A stretch of 64,000 bases of DNA from Sphingobacteriaceae bacterium (GTDB lineage Bacteria; Bacteroidota; Bacteroidia; Sphingobacteriales; Sphingobacteriaceae): assembly GCA_029266635.1 (NCBI GenBank), contig JAQSWM010000001.1, positions 496,001 to 560,000 of the forward strand, given 5' to 3'. How positions within the stretch are numbered: position 1 is the first letter of the stretch; the number at the start of each line of letters is the position of its first letter. Below, in pieces: positions 60,102 to 64,000 of the stretch. The notes beneath the pieces are model-generated. The model was not told the origin of the DNA and made no database searches. It worked only from the letters and a program-made list of their open reading frames with translations. The translations under genes and the position numbers were made by a program.

Positions 60102-62015
60102 ATGAATTTACTACCCAAGCTTGAAACGGTCCCGCAACTGCTTAGAAATGTTATCAGCAATGTTCATAATGAAAACAGCACTTTTCTAATCCACAAAACC
60201 GGAGCCGCGTGGGAGGAAATAAGCTATAAAACTACGCTCGCTAATGCCGATGCTATCTCCGCATACTTCCTTGACATGGGAATCCAAAAAGGCGATCGTC
60301 TCGGGCTAATTATTGAGAACTCCCCTGAATACATTTACTACGATCAGGGACTTCAGCAAATTGGGGCAGTAAATGTGTCGATCTATCCTACCTTATCAGA
60401 GCATGAAGTTGAATACATTATTAATGATTCAGGCATCAAAGCTATTCTTGCAGGGAATGCCTTTTTGTTCAGAAAAATCCTGAAAATATCGAATAATTGC
60501 CCGGACCTGCAGCGCATCATTCCGGTATTCCCGGACTATGAAAGGTTCACACAAAACCTACAGTTGAATGCAGGTGTCATTTCATTGGCTAGTCTCATTG
60601 ACGAAGGACGAACTTCATCGAGAAATAATGCTGAAGAACTAAGCACCTTGCGATCGGCTGTTGTAGCCTCCGATCTTTCATCCCTTATCTATACCTCCGG
60701 TACAACCGGCACTCCGAAAGGGGTCATGTTAACCCATCACAACTTTGTGGAGAACGTGAAAATGTGCCTTGAGCAAATTCCAGTGATCGATGAGAATGAA
60801 ACCTTTTTGTCATTTCTCCCGCTGTCGCACGTATTCGAGCGCACAGCCACCTATCACGTTTGCTGTGCTAAAGGTTGCAAAATGGCTTTTTCACAGAGCC
60901 TGGAACTACTCGCCAAAAACATGGCTGAGGTTAAGCCGACCGTAATGAGTTGTGTACCGCGACTGCTGGAGCGGATCCATGATAAAGCTATAAAGGCCGG
61001 GACAGCAAAGGGAGGAATTTCAGCGAAGATTTTCTTGTGGGCTTTGGAAACAGGAAAAAGCTATCGCGAAGTGAATGAAGCGGGAAGAAAACCGGGAATA
61101 ATCTTATCGGCGAAGCAGGCAATAGCTGACAAACTGGTATTCAGCAAGATCAAAGCAAAAACAGGCGGAAGGCTAAAATTTATGCTCTCGGGCGGAGCTG
61201 CTTTACCCAAAAACGTGGGAGAATTTTTTGGGAATCTTGGGATAAAAGTCTTAGAAGGATTCGGATTGACTGAAACATCGCCTGTAATGTCGGTAACTGA
61301 GTATCACCGGCAGGTTTATGGCACGGTGGGAAGGGTGATCCCAGGCATAGAGGTGGGAATTCAGGATGTGGATACAAAGGAGTTTGTTGCAATTCAGACT
61401 TACGATAGCTTCAACGAGAGTTTTGAAAGCGGTGAAGGCGAGATTGTGGTGCGTGGGCATTGCGTGATGAAGGGCTACTGGAACAAGCCGGAAGATACTG
61501 CACAAGTTATTGATCCTGAGGGTTGGTTTCACACAGGCGATGTGGGGAGGTTTTTCAAAGGGAATCTTCAGATCACCGACCGTATTAAAAATATGCTGGT
61601 GAATGCTTACGGCAAAAACATCTATCCCACCCCGGTGGAAAACACCTATTTAAAAAGCTTAAAAATTGAGCAGCTTTTCCTTATCGGCGATAAGCGGGAA
61701 TATGTTACAGCGATAGTTATCCCTTCAAAAGAGGCTTTACAGGAGACGTTCAATTTAAATGAAGAATTCTTTCAGAAGCCTGATATGTTCATCGAGGAAA
61801 AAGAAATTAACGATTGGATAGGGCAGGATATTAAACGGCTTTCAACCGAGCTCGCCAAATTTGAACGTATCAAAAACTTCAAAGTGAAACGAAACCCTTT
61901 CACAATTGAGGCTGGCGAAATCACTCCCACTCTCAAAGCCAAGCGGAAAGTAATTGAAAAAAAATACGCTCACGATATTGATGAGATGTATCAGGAAGAA
62001 GTGGAAAATCATTAA
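60102..62015 (+). CDS. Long-chain fatty acid-CoA ligase (AMP-binding)
   Basis: 637 residues from the ATG at 60102 (MNLLPKLETVPQLLRNVISN); the upstream frame overlaps the iscA 3' end and the terminator. AMP-binding signature LIYTSGTTGTPKGV at about 195, SFLPLSHVFERTATYH, KVLEGFGLTETSPV, and the fatty-acid motif GWFHTGDVGRF, then KNMLVNAYGKNIYPTPVE. Activates long-chain fatty acids for beta-oxidation or lipid synthesis. Followed by a small membrane protein 4 nt later. Confidence 0.93.
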   Translation: MNLLPKLETVPQLLRNVISNVHNENSTFLIHKTGAAWEEISYKTTLANADAISAYFLDMGIQKGDRLGLIIENSPEYIYYDQGLQQIGAVNVSIYPTLSEHEVEYIINDSGIKAILAGNAFLFRKILKISNNCPDLQRIIPVFPDYERFTQNLQLNAGVISLASLIDEGRTSSRNNAEELSTLRSAVVASDLSSLIYTSGTTGTPKGVMLTHHNFVENVKMCLEQIPVIDENETFLSFLPLSHVFERTATYHVCCAKGCKMAFSQSLELLAKNMAEVKPTVMSCVPRLLERIHDKAIKAGTAKGGISAKIFLWALETGKSYREVNEAGRKPGIILSAKQAIADKLVFSKIKAKTGGRLKFMLSGGAALPKNVGEFFGNLGIKVLEGFGLTETSPVMSVTEYHRQVYGTVGRVIPGIEVGIQDVDTKEFVAIQTYDSFNESFESGEGEIVVRGHCVMKGYWNKPEDTAQVIDPEGWFHTGDVGRFFKGNLQITDRIKNMLVNAYGKNIYPTPVENTYLKSLKIEQLFLIGDKREYVTAIVIPSKEALQETFNLNEEFFQKPDMFIEEKEINDWIGQDIKRLSTELAKFERIKNFKVKRNPFTIEAGEITPTLKAKRKVIEKKYAHDIDEMYQEEVENH

Positions 62016-62019
62016 TTGT

Positions 62020-62412
62020 ATGAATATCAGCAAGCAAATCTCGTATGCCATAGGGTTGGCCGTTCTGTTCCTGGCTGTCCATGTTCTGATAGTAAAATTA
62101 AACGTCTCGCCTGGTGCTATTGTGGCTTCAATCCTTTTTACCATGATTGTCATTCAGCTTATGGCATATACTATTTTTAAACACAAAGACAGACTGTCAT
62201 TCAAGCCAATCTTCAGTTTTTTGGCGCTGACTCAGACCGCTTCCGTGTTGTTGTTAACCTTGTATTCAGCGTTATTTCCTCTTCAAAAAACCCAGCCAAT
62301 AAAAGTCGTTGATGTCTTTATTTCTCTTATTATTTTCGGAATCCTTTTGCCTGCTGTTGTAACGTTAGTGATCAATTTTGTTGCTAAGCGCAGAGATAAA
62401 GCGTTAAACTAG
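62020..62412 (+). CDS. Small membrane protein of unknown function
   Basis: 130 residues from the ATG at 62020 (MNISKQISYAIGLAVLFLAV), 4 nt after the acyl-CoA synthetase. About four hydrophobic helices with short polar loops (KHKDRLSFK) and a basic tail (AKRRDKALN). No recognised family. Probably co-transcribed with the ligase, so a lipid-linked role is possible but unsupported. Confidence 0.7.
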   Translation: MNISKQISYAIGLAVLFLAVHVLIVKLNVSPGAIVASILFTMIVIQLMAYTIFKHKDRLSFKPIFSFLALTQTASVLLLTLYSALFPLQKTQPIKVVDVFISLIIFGILLPAVVTLVINFVAKRRDKALN

Positions 62413-62458
62413 CTTTCAAAAGCTGCCATCTTCCGTCAGTAATATCCTTCCTAAACGC

Positions 62459-62466
62459 TATTTTTG
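62459..62466 (+). promoter_or_regulatory. lysS -7 promoter box
   Basis: TATTTTTG, perfect TAnnTTTG, 14 nt upstream of the lysS ATG at 62481. Confidence 0.55.
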
Positions 62467-62480
62467 CAAAAAATTAAAGA

Positions 62481-64000
62481 ATGAGCATCGGATTATCTGA
62501 GCAGGAAATACTACGTCGCGAAGCATTGCAGGAGCTTCGCAGAATTGGCATCAACCCCTACCCTGCCGAGGCGTTTGACATAACCGCGACTTCAGAAGAT
62601 ATTTTAAAGAACTTCCCGGCTACACCTGATGCATATCAGAATGTGAGCTTCGCGGGCAGGATCATGAGCCGCCGCATCATGGGCAGCGCATCTTTCGCCG
62701 AACTTCAGGATTCCACCGGCCGCATACAGGTTTACCTGAAACGGGATGACATTTGCCCCAGCGAGGACAAAACTCTATACAATACTGTTTTCAAAAAGCT
62801 TCTTGACATCGGCGATTTCATTGGGGTGAAAGGTTATGTTTTCACTACCCAAACCGGCGAGACCTCCATTCACGTTCGCGAACTGATTATTTTGTCCAAA
62901 TCGCTAAAACCTCTTCCTATTGTTAAACGGGATGACGATGGCAATGTCTACGACGGATTTACAGATCCCGAACTGCGATACCGCCAACGCTATGTTGACT
63001 TAACGGTAAACCCGCAGTTCAAACAGATATTCATCAACCGCTCGAAGGTGATCAACACCATGCGGAGCTACTTTGACGAGCAAGGCTGGATGGAAGTAGA
63101 AACTCCAATCCTTCAGCCCGTCCATGGCGGCGCCGCTGCACGTCCGTTCAACACGCACCACAACACGCTGGATATGCCGCTTTACCTGCGCATCGCCAAC
63201 GAGCTCTACCTGAAGCGCCTTATTGTTGCAGGCTTTGACGGAGTTTATGAGTTTGGTAAGATGTTCCGAAATGAGGGCATGGACCGCACGCACAATCCGG
63301 AGTTTACGTCAATGGAGATCTATGTGGCTTACAAGGACTATGTGTGGATGATGGAGATGGTTGAACAATGCCTTGAAAAAGTGGCATTGGCTATTCACGG
63401 AACGACTAAAGTTCCTGTTGGCAGCTACGAAATTGACTTTGCTGGTCCGTACGAGCGTTTGTCTATGTACGAATCCATTCAAAAATATACGGGCACAGAT
63501 GTTTCAAACATGGATGAAGCTGCTCTCCGCCAGTTCTGTCAGCAGTTGGGAATTGAGGTGGATGCAAGTATGGGCAAGGGCAAGCTGATCGATGAAATTT
63601 TTGGCGAGAAGGTGGAAGCAAATCTTATTCAGCCAACATACATCACCGACTACCCAATTGAGATGACCCCCCTTGCGAAAAAACATCGCAGCAAAGAGGG
63701 TTTGGTTGAGCGATTTGAGCTGTTCGTGAATGGAAAAGAAATCGCCAATGCATATTCTGAATTGAATGATCCGATAGATCAGCGTGAGCGCCTGGAAGAT
63801 CAGCTATTGTTAGCAGGCCGGGGCGATGAAGAAGCCATGGCAATGGACGAGGATTTCCTTAGAGCGCTGGAATATGGAATGCCGCCGACGTCAGGGTTGG
63901 GGATTGGCATTGATCGCCTGGTGATGTTGATGACTAATCAAAGCACTATTCAGGAGGTTCTGTTCTTCCCGCAAATGCGGCCTGAGAAAAAAGCAAAATT
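62481..64000 (+). CDS. lysS: Lysyl-tRNA synthetase, class II (3' end outside window)
   Basis: 506 codons visible from the ATG at 62481 ([20 protein letters not shown]), open to the window edge. N-terminal OB-fold anticodon domain ([26 protein letters not shown]), class II motif 1 near [20 protein letters not shown], motif 2 ([20 protein letters not shown]), and motif 3 ([14 protein letters not shown]). Charges tRNA-Lys. Bacteroidota LysS often has a C-terminal extension after the core, which would lie beyond the window. Confidence 0.97.
   Translation, partial: MSIGLSEQEILRREALQELRRIGINPYPAEAFDITATSEDILKNFPATPDAYQNVSFAGRIMSRRIMGSASFAELQDSTGRIQVYLKRDDICPSEDKTLYNTVFKKLLDIGDFIGVKGYVFTTQTGETSIHVRELIILSKSLKPLPIVKRDDDGNVYDGFTDPELRYRQRYVDLTVNPQFKQIFINRSKVINTMRSYFDEQGWMEVETPILQPVHGGAAARPFNTHHNTLDMPLYLRIANELYLKRLIVAGFDGVYEFGKMFRNEGMDRTHNPEFTSMEIYVAYKDYVWMMEMVEQCLEKVALAIHGTTKVPVGSYEIDFAGPYERLSMYESIQKYTGTDVSNMDEAALRQFCQQLGIEVDASMGKGKLIDEIFGEKVEANLIQPTYITDYPIEMTPLAKKHRSKEGLVERFELFVNGKEIANAYSELNDPIDQRERLEDQLLLAGRGDEEAMAMDEDFLRALEYGMPPTSGLGIGIDRLVMLMTNQSTIQEVLFFPQMRPEKKAK

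Noticed and set aside
1-64000. Search by eye for CRISPR arrays, tRNA/rRNA genes, prophage or insertion-sequence genes
   Set aside because: No regularly spaced repeats, cloverleaf-like tRNA ends, transposase or integrase genes were seen; a tRNA scan would be needed to exclude a tRNA fully.

Overview
The window looks like chromosomal DNA of a Bacteroidota bacterium, most likely a Sphingobacteriaceae member (Pedobacter/Mucilaginibacter type). Pointers are a SusC/SusD pair, Bacteroidota-type -7 promoter boxes (TAnnTTTG), few Shine-Dalgarno sequences, the alternative GlmU-like sugar nucleotidyltransferase, futalosine-route menaquinone synthesis (MqnC), a zinc-free type B L31 and many sulfatase/glycosidase genes. 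No rRNA, tRNA, CRISPR array, prophage or intact insertion sequence was seen. Genus assignment is inference.

Layout. 1-4167 (minus strand): cell-shape operon mreB-mreC-mreD, followed by the first codons of what is probably mrdA (PBP2), and purH upstream. 4245-9726: a GH106-type glycosidase, an orphan CheY-like response regulator, a lipoprotein and a polyol-type MFS permease. 10147-24627: a SusC/SusD/DUF5689 outer-membrane uptake operon closed by a strong terminator, then glpD-glpQ-glpT-SGNH hydrolase, convergent glpK-glpF and divergent glpR. Read together this is a candidate outer-membrane-to-cytoplasm route for glycerophosphodiesters or glycerolipids. 24673-31227 (minus): a tandem pair of GH2 glycosidases and a sulfatase. 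31448-37769: EEP-family hydrolase, GMC oxidoreductase with its Tat-exported small subunit (glucoside 3-dehydrogenase type), esterase, SDR and a GH1-like enzyme. 37851-45754: a degenerate DEAD-box protein, DUF4230 protein, trxB, small proteins, an acyl-CoA carboxylase beta subunit, OsmC and a zinc-finger-less Fpg/Nei-type glycosylase. 45819-64000: dnaX, mqnC, two ferritin-like exported proteins, scpB, a GNAT-like protein, an XRE regulator with mpl, prmA-tpiA-glmU-like, rpmE, mce, the iscS-iscU-iscA cluster, a long-chain acyl-CoA synthetase, a small membrane protein and lysS, which runs off the right edge.

Most notable observations: (1) dnaX carries a run of ten A residues exactly at the end of the clamp-loader core, and a slip in either direction meets a stop within a few codons, predicting a gamma-like short product; (2) the SusCD-Glp locus; (3) a run of ten G residues inside the GMC dehydrogenase gene; (4) a palindromic repeat with a compensatory base-pair change between two copies; (5) paired inverted TGAGAT-rich elements that exactly fill the spacers inside the mre and isc operons; (6) a DEAD-box protein lacking several catalytic motifs and a zincless Fpg. 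Everything here was read by eye; no database search or folding program was run.
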